A stretch of DNA of 36,780 bases from Chitinophagaceae bacterium (GTDB lineage: Bacteria; Bacteroidota; Bacteroidia; Chitinophagales; Chitinophagaceae), in NCBI GenBank assembly GCA_017882265.1, contig JADGPW010000262.1, positions 1 to 36,780 on the forward strand, in the 5' to 3' direction. Positions 8,115 through 15,668 of the stretch are shown here, in pieces. How positions within the stretch are numbered: the stretch's first letter is position 1; each line of letters opens with the position of its first letter. The position numbers and the translations under genes were made by a program. The notes beneath the pieces are model-generated. The model was not told the DNA's origin and made no database searches. It worked only from the letters and a program-made list of their open reading frames with translations.

Positions 8115-9197
8115 TTATAACTTAATAAATTCAACCCGGCGGTTCAACGCTTTGTTGGTGCCATTATCATTTGGAGCTACCGGTTGTTTTTCCCCCATAC
8201 CATCTGTTTCAATTCGGGCAGCATCCGTGTTGAAAGATGAAACCAATGCATTCTTTACTGAAGCAGCACGGCGTCTGGATAAATCAAGATTGGCGGCATC
8301 ATCACCATCGGCATCCGTATGACCAATGATCTTAACCCGCAGGGCAGGGTTTTCTGTAATTATGTCTGCGATCGTTTTTAACGTGCCGGCTGATTGCGGT
8401 TTCAGTTTATCCGAATTCACATCAAAATAAATTCCATAGCTCACCAGTTTACCTTCTGTCAATAATTTGTTGCGCATATCGGGTAAACCTGTTGCTATCC
8501 GGACATTGCTGATCATAGGTACACCCTCCTGGAACCGGATCATATTGTATTTAAAATTATTGGACATGGCTTTTGCCACGTCAAAAAGTTTTTCTTCGTT
8601 CAGGTATAACCTGATCCTTTCCTTCTGAACCCAAATTGATATTCTGTATTTTGTATCAGCCTGGAGCCTGAACTGCGGTATGGTTCCACCCAGGTTCGGG
8701 CTTTTATCAGCATAATAAGTGCCATAAGAATTAGTATAGGCAAAATTGAACCAGGTTCCCGTTCCACCCGGGAGGGCTAATCCATATTTAAGATCCCTGG
8801 ATTTAGGAGTGCTGATGATTAAAAATTTACAGGCTGTGTTTCCGTTATTGGCAGGATCTCTCTGAGGAATAAGATCAAATTCAATAGTATAATTGTCCGG
8901 TAACGTCAATGGTTCTGCCAGGCAGGTGGCGCCCCGGCCATTGGTTATCTTCAGCCACCTGCCCGGGTATTTACCGAAGGTTACTATTTCTCCCGATCCG
9001 TTGGTATTCCAACCGGCCGGGAAGTCTCCAATATTTTCCGAAGAAAAGTCATCGAAAAATATCACTTTCTCTCCAGGTATAAAATCATACCTGGAATAGA
9101 TTTGCGCCAGGGTATCATTACCCTGTGCTGCCAGTTGCTTGTTGTTCACCAGTAATAAAACCAGGAGGAGGGAAACAGCTATATGCTTTGTTTTCAT
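8115..9197 (-). CDS. OmpA-family protein with an N-terminal jelly-roll domain
   Basis: A 360-residue exported protein. The signal peptide is MKTKHIAVSLLLVLLLVNN, ending near LAAQG. Residues about 35-230 form a LamG/concanavalin-like beta-sandwich (FDDFSSENIGDFPAGWNTNG, RLYLNEEKLFDVAKAM). The last 110 residues are an OmpA/MotB peptidoglycan-binding domain: YGIYFDVNSDKLKPQS, KIIGHTDADGD, NLDLSRRRAASVKNALV and the terminal NRRVEF. It should anchor an outer-membrane or periplasmic assembly to peptidoglycan. I chose the ATG at 9195-9197; the frame extends only three codons further, to a TTG. It is the first gene of an operon with the TPR protein. The carbohydrate- or protein-binding sandwich fused to OmpA_C is frequent in Bacteroidota. 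Confidence 0.9.
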   Translation of the reverse strand: MKTKHIAVSLLLVLLLVNNKQLAAQGNDTLAQIYSRYDFIPGEKVIFFDDFSSENIGDFPAGWNTNGSGEIVTFGKYPGRWLKITNGRGATCLAEPLTLPDNYTIEFDLIPQRDPANNGNTACKFLIISTPKSRDLKYGLALPGGTGTWFNFAYTNSYGTYYADKSPNLGGTIPQFRLQADTKYRISIWVQKERIRLYLNEEKLFDVAKAMSNNFKYNMIRFQEGVPMISNVRIATGLPDMRNKLLTEGKLVSYGIYFDVNSDKLKPQSAGTLKTIADIITENPALRVKIIGHTDADGDDAANLDLSRRRAASVKNALVSSFNTDAARIETDGMGEKQPVAPNDNGTNKALNRRVEFIKL

Positions 9198-9451
9198 GAA
9201 GATCAATTTGGAGTGAAAGTATTATTGAAGTGTCGGTTTAGTTTCACTCAACTATTGGTTTGTCAAAAAAGGATTTTCAGCTTAATTTATTAAGGCCGAA
9301 ATTATTATCAGCTTACCCGGCAATCGCTGATAATGAATAGGGGAGTTTATGATTTGAATCAGGAAGCAGTTTTTACCGGATGAATAAGTGTTATTCTTTA
9401 AAGTAAAAAATTGTTGCAGTGATAGTATATATTTACACCTAAACATATACT

Positions 9452-9823
9452 ATGGGCTTTTTTAAATCATTGATGGCAGTTATTTCTACAGATGGCAAAA
9501 CAGGAACTCCTTTCAGGTTAGATAAGAATCATACGGTCTATTTCAAAGGAAAGGGTGTTACAGAATTGGATGCGGCCCATGTAGCCGGCTTTTATAAGGG
9601 CTACGGTTATTTTACCGATACCAGTCAAAATGATATTCAGATCTTATCAGTTACGGCAACTGACCCGGTTCAAATAGGTTATATTATCGCTGGCAAAACC
9701 GTTTCACCTGATACAGAAACCTATTTGAAAAATGCAGGCGAGGGTCTGCAGGAGCTCTTTCCTGGCAGGGTGCTTAGTTTTCATTTACTGGATACAAACC
9801 TTACACCCTTGAAAACTTTGTGA
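9452..9823 (+). CDS. small cytoplasmic protein of unknown function
   Basis: A 123-residue protein that I do not recognise. It has no signal peptide or membrane segment and a mixed alpha/beta composition: VYFKGKGVTELDAAHVAGFY, an aromatic YKGYGYF run, and IQILSVTATDPVQIGYIIAG. The codon use and reading-frame quality are those of a real gene. It starts at the first ATG. TATATTTAC at 9428-9436, 16 bases upstream, resembles a Bacteroidota -7 element, but no good -33 partner is spaced correctly. It converges on the ParA-type gene, with only 36 bp between stop codons; a GTTAATTAAC palindrome lies there. Confidence 0.65.
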   Translation: MGFFKSLMAVISTDGKTGTPFRLDKNHTVYFKGKGVTELDAAHVAGFYKGYGYFTDTSQNDIQILSVTATDPVQIGYIIAGKTVSPDTETYLKNAGEGLQELFPGRVLSFHLLDTNLTPLKTL

Positions 9824-9859
9824 TTGGTTAATTAACTTAACAAAGAAACACTTGCACCA

Positions 9860-10735
9860 TCAACCATTGGAAGACCTGAGGGAATTGTCTGTCATGTCCT
9901 GATAGGATGGTGAACTGGTGACCTGGCTATCTTCTTTTATGCCTACCACGATAGCTTTAGAAATATTTAGGGAAGGCCATTCCATCCGTTCACATATTTC
10001 TCCCCATAGTTTATCGTAGTAAATATTGGTTTTAAACTCTTTCAACTGGTGGAAAATGGATTCCTTCGTAAGGGTGATCGATTCTATTTCTGCATAAAAT
10101 GGAATATAATTATAGAGGATCCTGGCGGCGTCCTCTTTCCTGTTATCGAGAAAATATTTATGAAGGTTTTTATGTGCCTGCACCATATTGTAAAAACTGA
10201 GCACCCTGTTCCCGGATGGTATTTTTCCTTCCAGTGACTCCATCAACATATTATTGCAATAAACGGAAAGCGGAGCGGGTATATTCGGGATCAGTAAAAG
10301 ATCGGCGGTATGAAAAATATTATCATGGAGGAGGAACCGCCCGGGAGAGCAGTCTATGATACAGACATCATAATCATCCTCCACTTCATCCAGTGTGATT
10401 TTTATCAGCTCATGATTAATGAAATTGAGTGCGGTTATCCTGGAGGTTTTATTCATAAACTGGTCCGAGAACAGGGAATCGTTACTGATCACATCGATCT
10501 GGTAACTATCGGTGGAATGGATCACATCATAAATGGTGATATACCTGTCAAACAACCTGCCATGCGTATTATTATTATGATTTTGACGGTTGAAGAAATA
10601 ACTGCTGCCGCCTTGCGGGTCCAGGTCCCAAAGCAGTACACTCAGCCCATTCTTGGCCAGAAGGCAAGCCAGGTTGACTGAAGTAGTGGTTTTGCCCACA
10701 CCCCCCTTAATATTATAAATGGCAATTTTTTTCAG
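9860..10735 (-). CDS. ParA/Soj-type P-loop ATPase with a non-canonical start
   Basis: Deviant Walker ATPase of the ParA/MinD family, typically a DNA- or membrane-bound positioning switch. It has a deviant Walker A (KGGVGKTTT), Walker A' (LLWDLDPQGGSS) and Walker B (CIIDCSPG). The homologous N-terminus KKIAIYNIKGGVGK is encoded, but no ATG, GTG or TTG lies between the in-frame TAA (10739-10741) and the Walker A. The only canonical-type codon is the GTG of the Walker A valine itself, which would destroy the motif. I therefore place the start at CTG 10733-10735; ATT or ATC are alternatives. No parB or parS-like neighbour is seen, so it is an orphan. Total length is about 291 residues, normal for the family. 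The C-terminus is an odd Ser/Asn-rich tail. Confidence 0.8.
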   Translation of the reverse strand: MKKIAIYNIKGGVGKTTTSVNLACLLAKNGLSVLLWDLDPQGGSSYFFNRQNHNNNTHGRLFDRYITIYDVIHSTDSYQIDVISNDSLFSDQFMNKTSRITALNFINHELIKITLDEVEDDYDVCIIDCSPGRFLLHDNIFHTADLLLIPNIPAPLSVYCNNMLMESLEGKIPSGNRVLSFYNMVQAHKNLHKYFLDNRKEDAARILYNYIPFYAEIESITLTKESIFHQLKEFKTNIYYDKLWGEICERMEWPSLNISKAIVVGIKEDSQVTSSPSYQDMTDNSLRSSNG

Positions 10736-11009
10736 GATTTAATGTAATAAAAAAACAGCAATTGGAAAATTAATTTTTTGTCGCCCGCCTGCCGCTACCC
10801 TGGCAATAGTCGGGTTTTGTAGGTAATTCGCCCTTAGGGAAAGAGCATTTGTAGGATTTTGATAATCAAATTATTTTCACTTTCTGACTATAGGTTGGGG
10901 TAATTTTCATAAAGAGACCAAAACCATCATCTTTTTTGTTCCGGTCGATATAAATTGTCAATTCGTATCAACAGCCCGGCACAAAGAATTAGATTTGGAA
11001 CTAAACAGA

Positions 11010-12146
11010 ATGGTATTCACCGATACACTAATCATTGGCGCCAGTGCTTCCGGCCTGGCTTCTGCGGCTTGCCTAAAAAAGGAAGGGCTTAAGTTCATAA
11101 TTTTGGAGAAATATCCACAAGTTGGCACCAGTTGGAGGAATCATTACGACCGCCTTTATTTGCACACCAGCAAAAAATGGTCAGGTCTGCCCTTTTTGAA
11201 AATGGCTGACTCATTGCCCAAATACCCAGCCCGGCAAGATATGGTGGATTACCTGGATCAATATGCCAAAGAATTGAATATTCATCCTGTTTTTAATTCC
11301 GAAGCCTTGTCGGTAAAAAAACAGGACGGTTACTTGGTCACCGAAACCAATAATGGGGTTTATCAATCAAGGCATGTGATCGTGGCCACTGGCCTTAATC
11401 ATAAACCTAAGATCCCCGAATTTGAAGGAATGAATACTTTTAAAGGGAAAGTATTGCACAGTTCTGAATATAAGAACGGGGCGGAATTTGCCGGTAAAAA
11501 TGTACTGGTGGTCGGTTTTGGTAATTCAGCCGGTGAACAGGCTATATGCCTGCACGAAAATGGCGCTTTTCCCTCCCTGTCCGTTCGTTCGCCCGTCAAT
11601 GTACTTCCCAGGGATATACTCGGTTTTCCAGTGCTGGAGATTGGCAAGCTTACATCTTGGTTTCCGGCGAGGGTGGCAGATAGGATCAATGCTCCTCTGA
11701 TTCGGATACTGGTGGGTGATATTCGTAAACTGGGACTGAAAAAATCAAAATACGGACCAAAGGAACAGATCCAGAAATTAAAAAGGATACCATTGCTGGA
11801 TACCGGGACTATCAAATTGATTCAACAGGGGCATATAAAAGTTTATGGGGATATTCTCCGGATAGAAGGCAACCGGGTTTACTTTGAAAATAACCGGCAA
11901 CAGGATTTTGCTGCGATAATTTTAGCTACTGGATACCAGCACAACCTGGAGAGTTTGTTGATTAATGGTGACGGGTATTTTGAGGAGTTGAATAAGGAGA
12001 TCAACAGGCAATCCCTGTTTGAAAAGGACGGACTGTATCTCTGCGGGTTTAATATCTCTCCCATAGGCATGTTACGGGAAATTGGAATGGAAGCCAGGAA
12101 AATTGCAAAAGATATTGCCGGGAAAAAGGAGGTTGGAACTATTTAG
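11010..12146 (+). CDS. flavin-dependent monooxygenase (FMO/TrkA-like, COG2072 type)
   Basis: A 378-residue NAD(P)H- and FAD-dependent oxygenase. It has an N-terminal FAD Rossmann motif (LIIGASASG, residues 8-15), Glu/Lys after the second strand (ILEKYPQVGTSWR), and the FMO/Baeyer-Villiger signature FKGKVLHSSEY. A second dinucleotide motif, VVGFGNSAGE, binds NADPH, and the C-terminal ATGYQHN is the family's ATG motif. Members oxidise soft nucleophiles or, in the YUCCA branch, indole-3-pyruvate; this protein is close to that branch in size. The ATG at 11010 gives the standard N-terminus; a TTG at 10995 is less likely. The 5' region (10736-11009) shows no gene. No neighbour indicates the substrate. 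Confidence 0.88.
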   Translation: MVFTDTLIIGASASGLASAACLKKEGLKFIILEKYPQVGTSWRNHYDRLYLHTSKKWSGLPFLKMADSLPKYPARQDMVDYLDQYAKELNIHPVFNSEALSVKKQDGYLVTETNNGVYQSRHVIVATGLNHKPKIPEFEGMNTFKGKVLHSSEYKNGAEFAGKNVLVVGFGNSAGEQAICLHENGAFPSLSVRSPVNVLPRDILGFPVLEIGKLTSWFPARVADRINAPLIRILVGDIRKLGLKKSKYGPKEQIQKLKRIPLLDTGTIKLIQQGHIKVYGDILRIEGNRVYFENNRQQDFAAIILATGYQHNLESLLINGDGYFEELNKEINRQSLFEKDGLYLCGFNISPIGMLREIGMEARKIAKDIAGKKEVGTI

Positions 12147-12430
12147 TATTCCGATTGAGAATATAAATACGTTAATGATGAAGAGTGCAACCGGAATAAA
12201 CTGTTTGAAGATCATGCCCCTGTGAAAAATATCTCATCCTTTGCATTATACCGGGACTAGCAATCGCTGAAACGGGGTCTATTACTGAAACATTTTCCCG
12301 CAATTCAATATGGACCTTGCCCAAGTCCGGATTCCTTGTCCCACCTGTTCTAAATCATGCTGCCGATAAACGAAAGTCATGTTTTTTTTACCGCGAAGGA
12401 TATAATTTTTACCAAACAAACTTATTTGTT

Positions 12431-12838
12431 ATGCTACATTATCATATAATATCAAGGATCGCCATCTACATTCTGTCGGTAGTACTGATTATTTTTGGTG
12501 TTTTTTATTTTTTATACCCCAGGGATCTGCTGGTCTTTGTACCCATTTCGCTGGTAGGTGGCATTACATGGGCTTATATTGTAGGCTCCGCGTTTATCCT
12601 GGTAGGAGTATCTTTTCTGACAAACCAATATGTAAAACTAACGGGTTACCTGCTGGGTTTATTCCTGATCATTTTTATTCTTGTCATCCATCTGCCCAAT
12701 TTTTTGCATGCCGGTAACCCCGAAATGCGGCAATTGGCATTTATTAATATGCTGAAAGATACGGTCATCGCCTGTTTTGTCTTACATATAGCAGCCGGCG
12801 CTTATCACCAGCATTTTCATTTAGAAAACAGTGATTGA
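12431..12838 (+). CDS. DoxX-like small integral membrane protein
   Basis: A 135-residue protein with four predicted membrane helices (about residues 8-28, 40-60, 70-90 and 105-125). It resembles the DoxX/DoxX-like superfamily in helix count and in charged or polar positions within helices (YPRDLLVF after TM1, LGLFLIIFILVIHLPNFL). The C-terminus is His-rich (AAGAYHQHFHLE). The function is unknown; family members are linked to respiratory or redox partners. I use the ATG at 12431. A TTG 114 bases upstream would add 38 residues without membrane or family features. The gene has no close partner; the 284 bp before it contain no evident gene. Confidence 0.65.
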   Translation: MLHYHIISRIAIYILSVVLIIFGVFYFLYPRDLLVFVPISLVGGITWAYIVGSAFILVGVSFLTNQYVKLTGYLLGLFLIIFILVIHLPNFLHAGNPEMRQLAFINMLKDTVIACFVLHIAAGAYHQHFHLENSD

Positions 12839-12967
12839 TAAGTTCTTTTCAAAAGAGGTGTATGGCGAAGTGACCAATATCATAAAATTCTATGACCGGT
12901 TTCATTGCTGTCCCTGCTTCATGCGGTTAATTTGCATTGATAGATCGTTTTATTAATCTTTAAACGG

Positions 12968-13198
12968 ATGGTTATGAAAAATACTTCAAAGATCCTGATT
13001 GCACTGGGCGCAGGTTTGGCTTTTGGTAGCATATTGGGCGTTTTATTTGCCCCAGATAAAGGATCAAGCAGCCGTCACAAAATTGTTGAAGGCAGCAAAA
13101 AATTAGCCGGCAAATTCAACCGGAAAGTAAAAACGGGAAAAGAAAAAAGGGAAGAAGAACTGAGCAAGGTAAATGGTGAGCTTGAGGAAGTGATGTAA
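12968..13198 (+). CDS. YtxH-like small stress protein
   Basis: A 76-residue protein with one N-terminal membrane/hydrophobic segment rich in Gly (ILIALGAGLAFGSILGVLFA), the conserved P-D-x-G turn (APDKGSSSRHK), and a highly charged coiled-coil C-terminus (GKEKREEELSKVNGELEEV). This is the YtxH/GvpP-like architecture seen in Bacteroidota general-stress loci. It is probably anchored in the inner membrane with a cytoplasmic coiled coil; the molecular function is not known. ATG GTT ATG gives two possible starts, 12968 or 12974; the second, MKNTSK, is equally good. The next, apparently damaged, gene starts 9 bases after its stop, so the two were probably one operon. Confidence 0.8.
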   Translation: MVMKNTSKILIALGAGLAFGSILGVLFAPDKGSSSRHKIVEGSKKLAGKFNRKVKTGKEKREEELSKVNGELEEVM

Positions 13199-13207
13199 AG
13201 TTAAATT

Positions 13208-13490
13208 ATGACTCTTGCGCCTTGCAGGAATTTATTGAAAGAACAAGCCAGGGTTATTGCTAACATATGATGTAAAAAATCCTTTTGACAGGAAGGATTT
13301 AATACCCACCTGGTTTAGTGAGTCCCGTAATGTGCGGGTGCGTGGTCTGACCCGTAAGTCGGTCCGTAAAAAAATAGCCCTGGTGTCACTTTATACATCG
13401 GGGCTATTTAATAAAAATGAGGAACCTGAAGACAATACCAGCGACAGGCAGATTCGGAGTGAAGGTGGATTAAGCTTTTTACATAAATAA
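13208..13490 (+). pseudogene. small gene after YtxH, apparently split by a one-base frameshift
   Basis: ATG at 13208 opens 20 codons (MTLAPCRNLLKEQARVIANI) and stops at 13268-13270. In the next frame, the sequence is open from 13239 to 13490 with no ATG and encodes YDVKNPFDRKDLIPTW, then SRNVRVRGLTRKSVRKKIAL, ending SEGGLSFLHK. Skipping one base near 13265 joins the two parts into a product of about 93 residues, starting 9 bases after YtxH. The product would be basic, soluble and of unknown function. Alternatives are a TTG start at 13257 for a 77-residue protein, or a sequencing error. I do not recognise the family. Confidence 0.5.
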
Positions 13491-13518
13491 CTGATTATCT
13501 TTAAATTAAATTGAGAAT

Positions 13519-14847
13519 ATGAGAAAGTCGTTTTTATTTTTAATCGCCAGTGCGGTCATGTTATTATCTGTGGGGAATTCAGCCAGGGCGCAGCAGTATA
13601 AATTACGCCAGGCAAATACGATGATGGGAATGAAGTCTGAATCCACCATTTATGTAAAAGGGATGCGTAAAAGGACTGAAAGTCCCGGTATGATGGGTAT
13701 GGGAGGCAATACTGTAACGATCGAACAGTGTGACCTGCAGCGTACTATTAAAATAAATGATAAGAAAAAGCTCTATTATATTGAACCATTTGCTAAGGAA
13801 ACAGAAGAAGTCATAAATGATGATGAGAAACCAGTCCCCGGAGTAAAAAATAAGCCTGTAACCCCGGTAACGACGCAAACGGGGGGAGTTATTTATATGT
13901 GGTATAACATAAACGACACGGGTGAAAGGAAAAAAATGTACGGCTTTACTGCCAGGCATGTGTGGACCTTTCAAAAAATGAAACCCTCGCCGGACGCCTG
14001 TAGCATGAAGGACAGTATCATCATGACATCAGATGGCTGGTATATTGATCTGCCCCAGTTTAATTGTCCAATAACTTATCGCCCATCAAAAGCGATGACA
14101 ACCCCGAATGAAAAACCAAAACCTGAATGTAAAGACCGGTTTGTTACTCATCGTAGCGGGAAAGGGAAACTGGGGTTTCCTTTAACGGAAACAAAGAAGA
14201 TCAAAATGGGCAATGCGGGTGCCCAGACAAGTGAAATTGAAACCTCCATTGAAACATTGGAATTTACTGCCGGTAAACTGGATTCGATGTTGTTTGAGAT
14301 ACCGCCGGGGTATAAAGAAGCAAGCGGAGAAAGTGAACTGCAGGATAAGTTTGATATGAATGAAATGATAAAGTACCCCACGAACAGAAACAACGACAAC
14401 AACAAGGAAATAACCAACCCTGTGGAGCAAAAAAAAGCGGGTGGGATACGGATTGGTGTATATGAACCTAAAGGCGATGCCCAGGTGCAGGTGGCGGTAC
14501 TTCAGCAACATATGGTAACCACTTTGACGGATGGAAATATAGAAGCCGTGGCCATTACATCAGAAGAAGAGGCTAAGAAATTTCATTGTGATTACACCCT
14601 GAGTACTGATTTAATTAAAATCAAACCGGGCAGTAAAGTAGGGGGCTTGCTCAAAGCTATAAAAAACACTGATCCCAATGCGGCATCATCATATTCTATT
14701 GAAGCAACCCTGACCCTTGTCAACCTGTCCGATGGATCTACCCGTAAACAGCAAAATGTTAATGGTAAGTATGATGGAAGAATAGATGAAGCTGCGGGAA
14801 AGGCCATGGACGAAGGATGCCATGAGATCATAAAAGCATTAAAATAA
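13519..14847 (+). CDS. exported protein of unknown function, possibly DUF4412-like
   Basis: A 442-residue protein with a clear signal peptide (MRKSFLFLIASAVMLLSVGN, cleavage after ARAQ). The N-terminal half has a Met/Gly-rich patch (ANTMMGMKSESTIYVKGMRK, then GMMGMGGNTVT), followed by beta-rich segments such as YYIEPFAKE and KMYGFTARHVWTFQKM. The 'yG..ArhvW' string recalls the DUF4412 family of Bacteroidota periplasmic proteins. The C-terminal half (from about 310) has a different alternating alpha/beta pattern (GGIRIGVYEPKGDAQVQVAV, KFHCDYTLSTDLIKIKPGSK). This resembles domains that sum over paired beta strands, and it ends with a helix (EAAGKAMDEGCHEIIKALK). No catalytic motif is visible. 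Methionine clusters could bind metal, but that is speculation. Confidence 0.7.
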   Translation: MRKSFLFLIASAVMLLSVGNSARAQQYKLRQANTMMGMKSESTIYVKGMRKRTESPGMMGMGGNTVTIEQCDLQRTIKINDKKKLYYIEPFAKETEEVINDDEKPVPGVKNKPVTPVTTQTGGVIYMWYNINDTGERKKMYGFTARHVWTFQKMKPSPDACSMKDSIIMTSDGWYIDLPQFNCPITYRPSKAMTTPNEKPKPECKDRFVTHRSGKGKLGFPLTETKKIKMGNAGAQTSEIETSIETLEFTAGKLDSMLFEIPPGYKEASGESELQDKFDMNEMIKYPTNRNNDNNKEITNPVEQKKAGGIRIGVYEPKGDAQVQVAVLQQHMVTTLTDGNIEAVAITSEEEAKKFHCDYTLSTDLIKIKPGSKVGGLLKAIKNTDPNAASSYSIEATLTLVNLSDGSTRKQQNVNGKYDGRIDEAAGKAMDEGCHEIIKALK

Positions 14848-15169
14848 TATATCGGACAGATAAACAAAGAAAATATATCGATTTGGTGAAAAAACCTTTC
14901 TGACTGGCAGGCGGGGTGGATCCGGATTAATAAGTTCTTCTTTGTAATACTGTACCCCATCCATTACCAGTAACCAGTCAATTCTCCTTTCTTTCTTTCA
15001 TTGTTTTTGCTGCGTCAGTAAGCGAGCCAATTAGTTCAATTTGCAAGAAAGTTGTCTTCCGGGTATGTCGCAAATACCCCCTAAAATGTCGCATTAGGGC
15101 ATCTTTTGTTTTTGGGAGTTGACAGATATTTGCTTTATGAAAACATTATAACAATAAACTTTGTACAGA
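14848..15169. other. 322-bp intergenic region upstream of the SRPBCC gene
   Basis: No credible ORF or RNA gene is seen. Notable features are a 9-base direct repeat AATATATCG at 14847-14855 and 14870-14878, and the hairpin plus repeated ATGTCGCA near 15061-15093. A TTTG at 15129-15132, with AAACTTTG ending 6 bases before the ATG at 15170, is a loose promoter match that would give a nearly leaderless message. Confidence 0.45.
15061..15093 (+). promoter_or_regulatory. candidate operator: ATGTCGCA repeated at 21-bp spacing
   Basis: ATGTCGCA occurs at 15065-15072 and again at 15086-15093, exactly two helical turns apart. The first copy also sits in an inverted repeat, GGGTAT (15061-15066) and ATACCC (15074-15079). 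The region lies about 80 bp before the SRPBCC gene. Repeated sites on one DNA face suggest binding of a dimeric regulator. No regulator gene is adjacent. Confidence 0.33.
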
Positions 15170-15598
15170 ATGGCAACCAGCGAAAAAATCATCATTACGG
15201 TGGAAAACATTATCAATGCCCCTATGGCAATAGTTTGGGAATACTGGACCAGGCCCGAACATATCACCCAATGGAATCATGCATCTGAAGATTGGCATAC
15301 ACCTCACGCCGATAATGATCTGCGCCCGGGTGGCAGGTTTGTTTACCGGATGGAAGCCAAAGACGGCAGTATGGGTTTTGATTTCGGAGGCGTTTACGAT
15401 ATTATCAGGAGCAATAATTATATCGAATACACGCTTGGTGATGGGAGAAATGTGAAAGTAGTCTTCTCCGCCATGGAAGGTACAACTAAGCTGGTGGAAA
15501 GTTTCGAGGCAGAAAAGACAAATTCTGTGGAATTGCAAAAGGGCGGCTGGCAGGCAATATTAGACAACTTTAAAAGATATACAGAAGTTAATCCATGA
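15170..15598 (+). CDS. SRPBCC/AHSA1-domain protein
   Basis: A 142-residue START/Bet v1-type protein of the AHSA1 (Aha1 C-terminal homology) group, a helix-grip fold with a hydrophobic pocket. Typical elements in order are the N-terminal strand KIIITVENIINAPMAIVWEY, W-T-x-PEHITQWNHASEDWH, then RPGGRFVYRMEAKDGS and FGGVYDIIRSNNYIEYTLGD. The C-terminal helix follows GGWQAILDNFKRY. Such proteins often work with an ArsR-type regulator or in small-molecule handling; neither is visible here. ATG at 15170 is used; a TTG three codons earlier is less likely. It converges with the DUF885 gene. Two weak hairpins (CCTATT/AATAGG at 15628-15643) lie between them. Confidence 0.9.
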   Translation: MATSEKIIITVENIINAPMAIVWEYWTRPEHITQWNHASEDWHTPHADNDLRPGGRFVYRMEAKDGSMGFDFGGVYDIIRSNNYIEYTLGDGRNVKVVFSAMEGTTKLVESFEAEKTNSVELQKGGWQAILDNFKRYTEVNP

Positions 15599-15668
15599 TC
15601 GGTTTTCTGGTTTAGCTTTATGTTTTTCCTATTATAGAATAGGGTGTTGTGGCACCTCCTTTAAAAAG

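Noticed and set aside
12317-12430. TTG-started extension of the DoxX-like gene
   Set aside because: Adds polar residues with no membrane character; a good ATG lies at 12431.
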